This document shows positions 6,548 through 14,199 of a stretch of 23,982 nucleotides of DNA, in pieces. The notes beneath the pieces were generated by a model. It was not told the DNA's origin and did not search any database. It worked only from the letters and a program-made list of their open reading frames with translations. How positions within the stretch are numbered: the first letter of the stretch is position 1; each line of letters opens with the position of its first letter. Position numbers and translations under genes: made by a program. The stretch is from DAOMOD01 sp964526035 (lineage in GTDB: Bacteria; Pseudomonadota; Gammaproteobacteria; Xanthomonadales; BPKI01): the NCBI GenBank assembly GCA_964526035.1, contig CAZGKE010000043.1, positions 1-23,982 of the forward strand. Reading direction: 5' to 3'.

Positions 6548-7918
6548 TCAGACACCGGACGCGGCGCGCAGACTGTCAAGCAGGCACTGCTGCGCACCTG
6601 CAAATCCGCCATTGGACATGAAGACCACGACGTCACCGCGCTGCGCAACGGCAGCGACTGCGGCGACCAGCGCATCGACGTCGCCGAAGGCGTGTCCGCG
6701 ACCGCCCAGCGCCTGCAGCACCGGCGCCGTGTCCCAGGCCAGCGACTGCGGTGACAGCAGGAACACCTGGTCGGCCGCCGCCAGCGAAGGTGCCAGCGCT
6801 TCGGCGTGCGCGCCCATGCGCATCGAGTTGCTGCGCGGCTCGAGCGCAACGAGGATGCGACGCTCTCCGATCTGCCGGCGCAGCCCTTCCAGCGTGGTGG
6901 CGATGGCGGTCGGATGGTGCGCGAAATCATCGAAGACGCGCACGCCACCGGGTTCGTCGAGCAGCTCCATGCGCCGTCGCACGCTCTGGAAACCGGCAAG
7001 CGCAGGCAGCAGCGCAGCCACGTCGACGTTGACCGCGGCGGCCGCTGCCAGTGCCGCGAGTGCATTCATCACGTTGTGTCGGCCCATCAGGGACCAGCGC
7101 ACTTCGCCCAGCGATACGCCGTCGCGATGCACCGTGAAGGCCGATCCGTCGGCAGCGAGCAGTTCCGCACGCCAGCGCGCGTCGCCCTCGACAGCGAAGC
7201 CTTCGACCGCGGTCCAGCAGCCCATCGCCAGCGTGTCTGCCAGGTTCTCATCCTCGGCGTTGACGATCAGCCGTCCCTGGCCGGGCACGGTGCGTACCAG
7301 GTGATGGAACTGGCGCTGGATGGCGGCGAGGTCCGGAAAGATGTCGGCGTGGTCGTACTCGAGATTGTTGAGCACCGCCACGCGAGGCCGGTAGTGAACG
7401 AACTTGGAGCGCTTGTCGAAGAAGGCGGTGTCGTACTCGTCGGCCTCGACCACGAAACAGTCGCCGCCGCCAAGCCGCGCCGATACGCCGAAGTTGCCGG
7501 GCACGCCGCCGATCAGGAAGCCTGGATCGCGTCCGGCCGCATCAAGGATGTAGGCCAGCATGCTGGCCGTCGTGGTCTTGCCGTGGGTCCCTGCGACCGC
7601 CAGAACCGTGCGTTCAGCGAGCACACGCTCGGCCAGCCACTGGGCACCGGAGGTGTACGGCAGCCCGGCGTTCAGCACGTGCTCCACGGCGGGGTTGCCG
7701 CGCGACAGCGCATTACCGATCACCACCAGATCCGGCGGCGGGTCGAGATGCTCGGCGCGATACCCCTGCTGCAGGCCGATACCCAGCGACTCGAGCTGGG
7801 TGCTCATCGGTGGATAGACGTTCTGGTCGGAACCCTCGACCACATCGCCCAGGCTCCGCGCCAGCGCCGCGACTCCGCCCATGAACGTACCGCAGATGCC
7901 CAGCACGTGGACTCTCAT
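6548..7918 (-). CDS. mpl: UDP-N-acetylmuramate:L-alanyl-gamma-D-glutamyl-meso-DAP ligase
   Basis: A 456-residue Mur-ligase family enzyme. Mpl attaches the recycled murein tripeptide L-Ala-gamma-D-Glu-meso-DAP directly to UDP-MurNAc with ATP, in the cytoplasm. The N-terminal domain opens with MRVHVLGICGTFMGGVA, followed by GSDQNVYPPMS (29-39), which is typical of Mpl. The ATP-binding loop GTHGKTTTASM is at residues 110-120, with K114 the phosphate-binding lysine. The C-terminal Mur-ligase domain follows, with FDDFAHHPTAI. The length matches E. coli Mpl (about 457). It lies 37 bp downstream of the membrane-protein gene and 24 bp upstream of the LON-domain gene in the same orientation. MurC is the main alternative but has a different opening sequence and is normally in the dcw cluster. 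Confidence 0.95.
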   Translation of the reverse strand: MRVHVLGICGTFMGGVAALARSLGDVVEGSDQNVYPPMSTQLESLGIGLQQGYRAEHLDPPPDLVVIGNALSRGNPAVEHVLNAGLPYTSGAQWLAERVLAERTVLAVAGTHGKTTTASMLAYILDAAGRDPGFLIGGVPGNFGVSARLGGGDCFVVEADEYDTAFFDKRSKFVHYRPRVAVLNNLEYDHADIFPDLAAIQRQFHHLVRTVPGQGRLIVNAEDENLADTLAMGCWTAVEGFAVEGDARWRAELLAADGSAFTVHRDGVSLGEVRWSLMGRHNVMNALAALAAAAAVNVDVAALLPALAGFQSVRRRMELLDEPGGVRVFDDFAHHPTAIATTLEGLRRQIGERRILVALEPRSNSMRMGAHAEALAPSLAAADQVFLLSPQSLAWDTAPVLQALGGRGHAFGDVDALVAAVAAVAQRGDVVVFMSNGGFAGAQQCLLDSLRAASGV

Positions 7919-7955
7919 GCGCTGCCGGCTCCGCGCAAGGCGATGTCGCGGGCGC

Positions 7956-8507
7956 TCACAGGGCTCCCGCGGGGGGCGAGCCGAAAAGTACGCGCGCCAG
8001 AAGGTGCGTCAAGGCCAGCTGGACAAGCATGACCACCAGGGCAAGCAGGACGCCCTGACCGAGCTTGATCTCCAGGGCATGGCGCAGGATGTGTCCATCG
8101 ACCACCAGATTCCACACCAGCAGCCCGAGCACCAGCCATGCCAGAACACCCTGCGACATGGTGGGCGCGTCGCCAGGCTGCGGCAGCGGTAGAACGCCGA
8201 TGATCATCGGCATCAGCACCAGCTTGAAGACCACCCCGACGACGAGCACCGCGGTCATCGTCTGCAGGAAGCGTTCGCGCCGCCCTGCAATGCGCAGCAG
8301 ACCAAATATCAGGCCAATGCCTATGGCAAACGCGATCACCACCACCAGCAGCAACCCGTCGCGCAGTCCCACCATCCAGCTGTAGGCCAGGTCGACCAGC
8401 AGAGCCAGGATCAGCAGGTTGCGGAACAGACCCGCGTTGAACGGCAGATCCTGTGGTCCAGCCCTGAGCAGGCAAAGATCGCGGACCTGTGCCAGCAATC
8501 GCTCCAT
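7956..8507 (-). CDS. Five-helix membrane protein of unknown function
   Basis: A 183-residue hydrophobic protein with a roughly 28-residue cytoplasm-like N-terminus (MERLLAQVRDLCLLRAGPQD) and about five membrane helices, including the segments LLVVVIAFAIGIGLIFGLL and GVLLALVVMLVQLALTHLL. The general layout recalls small Yip1-like membrane proteins, but I cannot name a family with confidence. It sits between adk (26 bp upstream) and mpl (37 bp downstream) on the same strand, an arrangement I associate with Xanthomonadales. The ATG at 8507-8505 is the first in frame after the adk stop. It may have an envelope role, given mpl next to it, but nothing in the sequence proves that. Confidence 0.75.
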   Translation of the reverse strand: MERLLAQVRDLCLLRAGPQDLPFNAGLFRNLLILALLVDLAYSWMVGLRDGLLLVVVIAFAIGIGLIFGLLRIAGRRERFLQTMTAVLVVGVVFKLVLMPMIIGVLPLPQPGDAPTMSQGVLAWLVLGLLVWNLVVDGHILRHALEIKLGQGVLLALVVMLVQLALTHLLARVLFGSPPAGAL

Positions 8508-8533
8508 GGAATGATCGCCGACCGGAGCGCGGA

Positions 8534-9103
8534 TCAGCCGACCGCGCGGACCGCCGCCAGCGCGCGTTCGAACACCTCGTCCATGCTGCCCACGCCGTCG
8601 ACGGCGACCAGGCGCTGGTGACTACGGAAGTGGTCGATCACCGGCGCCGTCTGCTCGTCATAGACCCTCAGACGCTTGCGCACGGCGTCCGGATTGTCGT
8701 CGGTGCGCCCCTCCTGGGCCGCCCGGCCGGCAAGGCGCTCGACAAGCAGCTCATTGGGCACCTCCAGCAGAAGGGCGATGTCGACCGGCTGGTCGATGCG
8801 CTCGAGCAGGGCTTCCAGCGCCTCGCACTGGGCGAGATTGCGCGGGTAGCCGTCGAGAATGAATCCTCCGCCGGCGTCACCCTGGCCGAGGCGCTCTTCG
8901 AGCATGCCGAGGATCAGATCGTCGGAAACGAGCTGACCGGACGCCATGACCTCCTTGACCTTGATGCCGATCGGCGTGCCGGCGGCCACCGCCGCGCGCA
9001 GCATCTCTCCGGTGGAAATATGGGGCACGGCCAGCGCCTCTTTCAGCCGGGCCGCCTGGGTGCCTTTGCCCGAACCGGGCGCTCCGAGAAGTACGAGTCG
9101 CAT
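8534..9103 (-). CDS. adk: Adenylate kinase, short-LID form
   Basis: A 189-residue adenylate kinase, which interconverts ATP + AMP and 2 ADP in the cytoplasm. The P-loop GAPGSGKGTQ is at residues 7-16, the AMP-site ISTGEMLRAA at 29-38, and the signature FILDGYPRNLAQ at 81-92. The LID region (GRAAQEGRTDDNPDAVRKRL) lacks the roughly 27-residue insertion and the zinc cysteines of long forms, so this is the short type, as in other Xanthomonadales. The ATG at 9103 gives the canonical MRLVLLGAPG start; a reading from 9145 would add 14 unrelated residues. It is first in the adk / membrane protein / mpl / LON cluster and diverges from pfp across 167 bp. Confidence 0.95.
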   Translation of the reverse strand: MRLVLLGAPGSGKGTQAARLKEALAVPHISTGEMLRAAVAAGTPIGIKVKEVMASGQLVSDDLILGMLEERLGQGDAGGGFILDGYPRNLAQCEALEALLERIDQPVDIALLLEVPNELLVERLAGRAAQEGRTDDNPDAVRKRLRVYDEQTAPVIDHFRSHQRLVAVDGVGSMDEVFERALAAVRAVG

Positions 9104-9137
9104 GGAATTCCGTCGCTGAGGTTGACTGCATGTACGT

Positions 9138-9151
9138 TCGCGCATGCGCGA
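9138..9151. promoter_or_regulatory. Perfect 14-bp palindrome between adk and pfp
   Basis: TCGCGCATGCGCGA is fully self-complementary and lies in the 167-bp divergent region. It falls where the -35 of pfp would be if the TACCAT at 9168-9173 is its -10. That position fits an operator, but in GC-rich DNA short alternating CG palindromes also arise by chance. Confidence 0.3.
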
Positions 9152-9167
9152 CGTCCCGCGGTTTGGC

Positions 9168-9173
9168 TACCAT
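9168..9173 (+). promoter_or_regulatory. Candidate -10 box for pfp
   Basis: GGCTACCAT resembles the GGCTACAAT seen before recQ. Transcription starting about 7 nt downstream would give a leader of roughly 90 nt that includes AAGGA upstream of the pfp ATG. There is no clear -35. Confidence 0.3.
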
Positions 9174-9270
9174 GGCGCCAGGGCGCCGGAAGGCGGTAAC
9201 GCTAGCCTCGGCCCAAGCCCAAGTCAAACCCGACGCGCCGCACGTGGCGCCCACGCAAGGATCCTCTCCC

Positions 9271-10533
9271 ATGGCCAAGGCCAATCTGCTGTATGCCCAG
9301 TCCGGCGGCGTGACCGCCGTCATCAACGCCAGCGCGGCCGCGGTCATCGAGACCGCGCGGCGCCACCGCGGTGCCATCGGCAAGGTCTACGCCGCGCGCA
9401 ACGGCATCCTCGGGGCGCTGCGCGAGGAGCTCTACGACACCTCCAGCCTCAAGGCCGCCGATCTGCGCGCGCTGGCGCAGACGCCCGGCGGCGCGTTCGG
9501 ATCCTGCCGCTTCAAGCTCAAGGACCTGGACACCGACCGCAGCAAGTACGAGCGCCTGATCGAGGTGCTGCGCGCGCACGATATCGGCTATTTCCTTTAC
9601 AACGGCGGTAACGATTCCGCCGACACCGCGCTCAAGGTGTCGCGGCTCGGCGAGGCGATGGGCTACCCGGTGACCTGCGTCGGCGTGCCGAAGACGGTCG
9701 ACAATGATCTCGCCGTGACCGACTGCTGCCCCGGCTTCGGCTCGGTCGCCAAGTACACCGCGGTGTCGGTGCTGGAAGCCAGTCTCGACGTGATGGCCAT
9801 GGCCGACACTTCGACCAAGGTGTTCGTGATCGAAGTGATGGGCCGCCACGCAGGCTGGATTGCCTCGGCTGCGGGACTGGCAGGCGAAGGCCGCGATGCG
9901 CCGCCGCATGTGATCCTGTTTCCCGAGGTGGACTTCGACGAAAGGCGCTTCCTGGACACCGTGACCGCCACGGTGAAGCGCGTCGGCTACTGCGTGGTGG
10001 CGGTGTCCGAGGGCGTACACGACGCCAGCGGTCACTTCCTCGCAGATACCGGTCAGCGCGACGCCTTCGGTCACGCCCAGCTCGGCGGCGCCGGCCAGGT
10101 GATCGCCGAGATGGTGCGCGGCAAGTTGGGGCTCAAGGTGCACTGGGCCCTGCCCGACTACCTGCAGCGCTCGGCGCGCCACGTCGCCTCGCAAACCGAC
10201 TACGAGCATGCCCGTGCCGTGGGCGCCGCGGCAGTGGAGTACGCGGTGGCCGGTCTGAATGCAGTGATGCCGGTCATCCGGCGGCTGTCCGACGCCCCCT
10301 ACCGCTGGCAGATCGAGCCGGCCCCGCTGGACAAGGTGGCCAACCACGAAAAGAAGCTGCCGAAGGGCTACATCCGCAAGGACGGTTTCGGTATCACCGC
10401 GAAGGCTCGCGCGTACCTCGAACCGCTGATCCAGGGCGAGGCCTATCCGGCCTACCGAAACGGGCTGCCTGACTACCGACGTTTCCAGCTGCCGATGGTC
10501 AAGCGCACGCTGCCGGCTTGGGACAAGGGCTGA
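9271..10533 (+). CDS. pfp: Pyrophosphate-dependent 6-phosphofructokinase
   Basis: A 420-residue phosphofructokinase that uses PPi in place of ATP, making the fructose-6-phosphate / fructose-1,6-bisphosphate step reversible in the cytoplasm. The PPi-type signature is clear: GGNDSADT at residues 112-119, where ATP enzymes have GGDGS, and VPKTVDND at 139-146, where the lysine favours PPi. MGRHAGWIA follows at 190-198. The ATG at 9271 gives MAKANLLYAQSGGVTAVIN, the expected first strand, with AAGGA upstream; an in-frame reading from 9130 is an extension without support. It is followed after 145 bp by hppA, a pairing also known from Methylococcus and relatives, and is divergent from adk. Confidence 0.95.
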   Translation: MAKANLLYAQSGGVTAVINASAAAVIETARRHRGAIGKVYAARNGILGALREELYDTSSLKAADLRALAQTPGGAFGSCRFKLKDLDTDRSKYERLIEVLRAHDIGYFLYNGGNDSADTALKVSRLGEAMGYPVTCVGVPKTVDNDLAVTDCCPGFGSVAKYTAVSVLEASLDVMAMADTSTKVFVIEVMGRHAGWIASAAGLAGEGRDAPPHVILFPEVDFDERRFLDTVTATVKRVGYCVVAVSEGVHDASGHFLADTGQRDAFGHAQLGGAGQVIAEMVRGKLGLKVHWALPDYLQRSARHVASQTDYEHARAVGAAAVEYAVAGLNAVMPVIRRLSDAPYRWQIEPAPLDKVANHEKKLPKGYIRKDGFGITAKARAYLEPLIQGEAYPAYRNGLPDYRRFQLPMVKRTLPAWDKG

Positions 10534-10609
10534 CCGCGGGGCCGGGCGCGGACAGACCCTTGCCTGGCCGCGCCTGAGCCGGCGCGGCAACGCGCGCGTC
10601 GGCCGGCAT

Positions 10610-10618
10610 TGCTATACT
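10610..10618 (+). promoter_or_regulatory. Extended -10 promoter of hppA
   Basis: TGCTATACT matches an extended -10 (TGnTATAAT-like). The expected transcription start is around 10625, giving a leader of about 54 nt that holds the hairpin at 10628-10647 and a Shine-Dalgarno GGGGAG at 10665-10670. No good -35 is seen, which is usual for extended -10 promoters. Confidence 0.6.
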
Positions 10619-10627
10619 CGACCGGAT

Positions 10628-10654
10628 GCTGCGCCGTCCGGCGCGGCTTTTTTT
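10628..10654 (+). terminator. Intrinsic terminator-type hairpin with T7 tract in the hppA leader
   Basis: An 8-bp GC-rich stem (GCTGCGCC / GGCGCGGC, one G-U pair) with a GTCC loop is followed directly by seven Ts at 10648-10654. It would terminate transcripts reading through from pfp. Because it begins only a few nucleotides after the presumed hppA start site, it should not stop hppA transcripts. Confidence 0.75.
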
Positions 10655-10678
10655 CGACGTCTCCGGGGAGATTTCCGA

Positions 10679-12682
10679 ATGTTTCTAGAGTATGGGCTCG
10701 CGATTGCGCTTGGCTGCGCGATTCTCGCCATCGTCTATGGTGCCTGGTCGGCGCGCTGGATCCTTTCGTTGCCGGCCGGCAACGAGCGCATGCAGGAGAT
10801 TGCCGGCGCCATCCAGGAAGGCGCCAATGCCTACATGAACCGCCAGTATTCGACCATTGCGGTGGTCGGCGTGGTGCTGTTCCTGATCGTGGGCTTCGCG
10901 CTCGACTGGTACACCGCCATCGGGTTCCTGATCGGCGCGGTGATGTCCGGCGTGGCCGGCTATATCGGCATGTTCATCTCGGTGCGCGCCAACGTGCGCA
11001 CCGCGCAGGCCGCCCACGAGGGGATGAGTCAGGCGATGGCCGTGGCCTTCCGCGGTGGCGCCATCACCGGCCTGCTGGTGGTCGGCCTCGGCCTGCTCGG
11101 CACCGCCGGCTACTACGCCGTGCTGCTGCAGATGGGCATCACCGGCTATGACGCCGTGCATGCCCTGATCGGCCTCGCCTTCGGCGGCTCGCTGATCTCG
11201 ATCTTTGCGCGACTGGGTGGCGGCATCTTCACCAAGGGTGCCGACGTTGGCGCCGATCTGGTGGGCAAGGTCGAAGCCGGCATNNNNNNNNNNAACGTCG
11301 GCGACTGCGCCGGCATGGCGGCCGACCTGTTCGAGACCTACGCGGTCACCGTGATCGCCACCATGCTGCTCGGCGTGCTGATGATCGATACCGTCGGCGG
11401 AAACCCTGTGCTGTACCCGCTGGTCCTGGGCGGCGCCTCCATCATCGCTTCCATCGTCGGCACCTTCTTCGTCAAGATCGGTTCCGGCGGCAAGATCATG
11501 AACGCGCTGTACAAGGGCGTGATCGTTTCCGGCGTACTCGCGGCGATCTTCTTCTACCCGATCACCATGGGCTTGATGGCCGACAGCGCGGCGGGTCCGC
11601 TGAACCTGTACTTCGCCGCCCTCATCGGCCTGGCGCTGACCGCGGCGATGGTGTGGATCACCGAGTACTACACGTCCACAGACTTCAAGCCAGTACGCCA
11701 CGTGGCCGCGGCCAGCCAGACCGGCCATGCCACCAACATCATCGCCGGCCTCGGCGTGTCGATGAAGTCGACCGCGCTGCCGGTGCTGGCGGTGTGTCTT
11801 TCGATCTACGGCGCCTATACATTGGGCGGCCTGTACGGCATCGCCGTCGCCGCCACCGCGATGCTGTCGATGACCGGCATGATCGTGGCGCTCGACGCCT
11901 ACGGCCCGATCACCGACAACGCCGGCGGCATCGTCGAGATGGCCGGCCTCGACTCCAAGGTGCGCGACATCACCGACCCGCTGGACGCCGTCGGCAACAC
12001 CACCAAGGCCGTCACCAAGGGCTACGCCATCGGCTCCGCCGGCCTGGCTGCCCTGGTGCTGTTTGCCGACTACACCTTCAACCTGGAAGCGGCCGGCAAG
12101 GGCACCCAGTTCCTGCTCAACGACCCGGCGGTGATCATCGGATTGTTCATCGGCGGCCTGGTGCCCTACCTGTTCGCCTCGATGGCGATGGAGGCGGTGG
12201 GGCGCGCTGCAAGTTCGGTCGTGAACGAAGTGCGGCGCCAGTTCCGCGAGATCAAGGGCATCATGGAAGGCACCGCGAAGCCCGACTACTCGCGCGCAGT
12301 CGACATGCTGACCAAGGCCGCGATCAAGGAAATGGTCATCCCCTCACTGCTGCCGATCCTGGTGCCGGTGGTGCTGGCCTTCACCATGAACTTCCTGATG
12401 GGACCCGGCGCCGGCATCCGCGCCCTCGGCGGCCTGCTGATCGGCACCATCATCACCGGCATTTTCGTCGCCATCTCGATGACCTCGGGCGGCGGTGCCT
12501 GGGACAATGCCAAGAAATACATCGAGGACGGCAACTTCGGCGGCAAGGGCTCCGAGGCGCACAAGGCCTCGGTGACCGGCGACACCGTGGGCGACCCGTA
12601 CAAGGACACGGCCGGCCCCGCGATCAACCCGCTGATCAAGATCATCAACATCGTGGCGCTCTTGATGGTCCCCCTGCTCTGA
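10679..12682 (+). CDS. hppA: Membrane-bound proton-pumping pyrophosphatase (interrupted by an N gap)
   Basis: A polytopic inner-membrane enzyme that couples PPi hydrolysis to H+ export. The PPi-site signature DVGADLVGKVEAG is at residues 189-201, and NVGDCAGMAAD follows the gap. The sequence GNTTKAVTKGYAIGSAG carries lysine at the position that is alanine in K+-dependent enzymes and threonine three residues later, indicating the K+-independent class. The ten Ns at 11284-11293 keep the frame, but only four undetermined residues stand where family members have about 17 between GI and NVGDC (PEDDPRNPATIADNVGD), so the printed 667 residues should be about 14 too few. The start ATG at 10679 has GGGGAG upstream. 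It forms a PPi-metabolism pair with pfp but appears to have its own promoter. Confidence 0.95.
   Translation: MFLEYGLAIALGCAILAIVYGAWSARWILSLPAGNERMQEIAGAIQEGANAYMNRQYSTIAVVGVVLFLIVGFALDWYTAIGFLIGAVMSGVAGYIGMFISVRANVRTAQAAHEGMSQAMAVAFRGGAITGLLVVGLGLLGTAGYYAVLLQMGITGYDAVHALIGLAFGGSLISIFARLGGGIFTKGADVGADLVGKVEAGXXXXNVGDCAGMAADLFETYAVTVIATMLLGVLMIDTVGGNPVLYPLVLGGASIIASIVGTFFVKIGSGGKIMNALYKGVIVSGVLAAIFFYPITMGLMADSAAGPLNLYFAALIGLALTAAMVWITEYYTSTDFKPVRHVAAASQTGHATNIIAGLGVSMKSTALPVLAVCLSIYGAYTLGGLYGIAVAATAMLSMTGMIVALDAYGPITDNAGGIVEMAGLDSKVRDITDPLDAVGNTTKAVTKGYAIGSAGLAALVLFADYTFNLEAAGKGTQFLLNDPAVIIGLFIGGLVPYLFASMAMEAVGRAASSVVNEVRRQFREIKGIMEGTAKPDYSRAVDMLTKAAIKEMVIPSLLPILVPVVLAFTMNFLMGPGAGIRALGGLLIGTIITGIFVAISMTSGGGAWDNAKKYIEDGNFGGKGSEAHKASVTGDTVGDPYKDTAGPAINPLIKIINIVALLMVPLL
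11284..11293. other. Assembly gap of ten Ns inside hppA
   Basis: The Ns interrupt codon ATN and replace the loop carrying the conserved acidic PPi/Mg-binding residues. By homology about 52 nt are expected here, so ten looks like an arbitrary placeholder. The following motif is normally a tandem DNVGDNVGD, a 12-nt near-repeat that could have caused the break. Confidence 0.9.
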
Positions 12683-12721
12683 TCAGAGGCCGTTGTCGCG
12701 CGCAAGCGAGAGGATCACTCC

Positions 12722-12746
12722 CCCTCTCCTGCGTAGCGGGAGAGGG
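12722..12746. repeat. Hairpin of the CCCTCTCC/GGAGAGGG type
   Basis: CCCTCTCC at 12722-12729 pairs with GGAGAGGG at 12739-12746, and TGC/GC pairing narrows the loop. This is the look of the short CCCTCTCCC..GGGAGAGGG intergenic elements common in Xanthomonadales. It may assist termination of hppA. Confidence 0.55.
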
Positions 12747-12782
12747 CAAGGGGTGAAGGCATCCTCAACAGACGCTATCGCG

Positions 12783-12804
12783 CGAGGCGCCTTCGGGCGC
12801 CTCG
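12783..12804. terminator. Hairpin with TTCG tetraloop downstream of hppA
   Basis: CGAGGCGCC and GGCGCCTCG form a perfect 9-bp stem closed by the stable TTCG loop, about 100 nt after the hppA stop. The following TTGCGTTTGG is only moderately T-rich, so efficiency as an intrinsic terminator is uncertain, but it is the best candidate for hppA. Confidence 0.6.
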
Positions 12805-12950
12805 TTGCGTTTGGGGTTGCGCGCCTGCGGTGGCGTCCAGGACTTGGGCTTCGTCCGTTTTCTGGCGGCCAATAGTCTCAGTTTGCTCTTGCGTTTGCGT
12901 AGGAGCGACGGGCAAAGAGAAATGGCCCGGCTGCCGGGAGGTGGACGGAA

Positions 12951-12970
12951 CAGTGTCATGAATGACACTG
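12951..12970. repeat. 20-bp palindromic hairpin with CAT-GA-ATG core
   Basis: CAGTGTCAT and ATGACACTG are perfect 9-bp inverted repeats around GA. It follows GCCGGGAGG, a lead-in that also precedes the hairpin at 23576-23593, suggesting a dispersed element family. Confidence 0.6.
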
Positions 12971-13004
12971 GCAAACCCCGCCGACAGGCGGAAATTCAAG
13001 AGAC

Positions 13005-13023
13005 GTCGGCATGGGATGCCGAC
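13005..13023. repeat. 19-bp hairpin with CAT-GGG-ATG core
   Basis: GTCGGCAT and ATGCCGAC are perfect 8-bp inverted repeats around GGG, 34 bp after the preceding palindrome. The arm TCGGCAT is identical to that of the hairpin next to thiC at 23576-23593. Confidence 0.6.
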
Positions 13024-13100
13024 CTGCCACAGCCGGTGACCCGGTCGCCGCAGCCGGACAGGTCGGACCTCCGGCACAGGAGGATCGTCTCCCGTCACGC

Positions 13101-13106
13101 TATGCT
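13101..13106 (+). promoter_or_regulatory. Candidate -10 box for the DUF2333 gene (leaderless)
   Basis: TATGCT is 6 nt from the ATG at 13113. The purine tract AGGAGG near 13078 is about 30 nt upstream, too far to act as a ribosome site, so a leaderless transcript is the simplest reading. Confidence 0.5.
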
Positions 13107-13112
13107 TCACCC

Positions 13113-14141
13113 ATGAACATTCGTAACCGTATCAGTCTGTTCCTGTCCCGCCTCGGCTGGCGCAGCCGTCTGCTGCTGTCGCTGGCAGGCGTCTACGTGG
13201 TCGCGATCCTCGTGCTCATGCTGTGGTGGGGCAACCACTACCCTGACCGCTTCGACGTGGTTGCCGTGGCCCAGGAACGCGCCAGCGCGCGCGACCAGCG
13301 TCTGGTCACCGGCTATGTGACCACCTACAGCCTGATCCATGTCGGCGACACCCTGCTCGACAAGCGCGGCGGTTACCTGAGCAACGACATGTTTCCGCCG
13401 GGGCTGCTGGTGGACAACGTGCCCAATTGGGAGTTTGGCGTGGTGCAGCAGATGCGCGATCTGGCGCGCGCACTGCGCAACGATCTGGCGCGCTCGCAGA
13501 CACAGTCGGCCGAGGATGTCGACCTGCGTGAAGCCGAACCCTTGCTCAACTTCAACACCGATTCCTGGCTTTTCCCGCCCACCGAACGCGAGTACCGACG
13601 TGCCCTGCGTCACCTCGATACCTACCTGGATCGTCTGGCCAACGAGCAGGACAGCGATGCGCAGTTCTTTGCGCGTGCCGACAATCTCACCAACTATTTC
13701 GGCCTGGTGTCGTCGCGGCTGGGGTCGTTGTCGCAGCGCCTGTCGGCCAGCGTCGGTCGCGTCCGCGTGAATACCGACCTGGGTGGCGAGGGTGATGCCA
13801 CGCAGGCCACCCAGGCGCCCGATCAGATGCGCGTGAAGACGCCATGGACCGAAATCGACGATGTCTTCTACGAGGCGCGCGGGACCTGCTGGGCGCTGAT
13901 CCATTTCCTGAAGGCCATCGAGCACGATTTCGCCGCGACTCTGGAGCGGAAGAATGCGCTGGTATCGCTGCGCCAGATCATCCGCGAGCTGGAGGCGACC
14001 CAGGAAACCGTATGGAGCCCGATCATTCTGAACGGCTCCGGTTTCGGCATGGCCGCCAACCATTCCCTGGTGATGGCCAACTATATTTCGCGCGCCAACG
14101 CGGCCATCATCGATCTGCGCGCGCTGCTGCGACAGGGTTGA
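13113..14141 (+). CDS. DUF2333 family membrane-anchored protein
   Basis: A 342-residue protein with one N-terminal membrane segment at about residues 19-39 (RLLLSLAGVYVVAILVLMLW) preceded by basic residues, so the bulk is probably periplasmic. The stretches RLVTGYVTTYSLIHVGDTLL, KRGGYLSNDMFPPG and DNVPNWEFGVVQQMRDLAR look like the DUF2333 family of gammaproteobacteria, and the length fits. The function is unknown. The ATG at 13113 has no Shine-Dalgarno but has TATGCT 6 nt upstream; longer in-frame readings from 13011 run through the repeat-rich intergenic stretch. It is followed on the same strand after 90 bp by a secreted protein gene, so an envelope-related role for the pair is possible but unproven. 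Confidence 0.85.
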   Translation: MNIRNRISLFLSRLGWRSRLLLSLAGVYVVAILVLMLWWGNHYPDRFDVVAVAQERASARDQRLVTGYVTTYSLIHVGDTLLDKRGGYLSNDMFPPGLLVDNVPNWEFGVVQQMRDLARALRNDLARSQTQSAEDVDLREAEPLLNFNTDSWLFPPTEREYRRALRHLDTYLDRLANEQDSDAQFFARADNLTNYFGLVSSRLGSLSQRLSASVGRVRVNTDLGGEGDATQATQAPDQMRVKTPWTEIDDVFYEARGTCWALIHFLKAIEHDFAATLERKNALVSLRQIIRELEATQETVWSPIILNGSGFGMAANHSLVMANYISRANAAIIDLRALLRQG

Positions 14142-14199
14142 TCCGGCGGCGGTGGACGCCTTTTCCCCGTTTCTGCGTTTCAATGCTTGACCAAGAACG

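Larger units (their letters stand above)
12683..13112. other. 430-bp intergenic stretch after hppA, with hairpins and repeats but no gene
   Basis: No credible coding sequence is present. From left to right it holds a hairpin of the CCCTCTCC/GGAGAGGG type, a perfect TTCG-loop hairpin, a REP-like fragment (GTAGGAGCGACGGG near 12899), two palindromic CAT-ATG hairpins and the promoter of the DUF2333 gene. Each is listed separately. Confidence 0.7.

Noticed and set aside
9202..10590. A 462-residue minus-strand frame antisense to pfp
   Set aside because: H/G/V-rich shadow of a gene with all PPi-phosphofructokinase motifs.
10534..10678. Riboswitch in the hppA leader
   Set aside because: The leader is only about 54 nt and consists of one hairpin plus a T tract and ribosome site; there is no room for a ligand-binding domain.
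12805..13116. Short plus-strand frames in the hppA-DUF2333 gap (for example 103 residues)
   Set aside because: They run through hairpin repeats, have no ribosome site and show no protein-like pattern.
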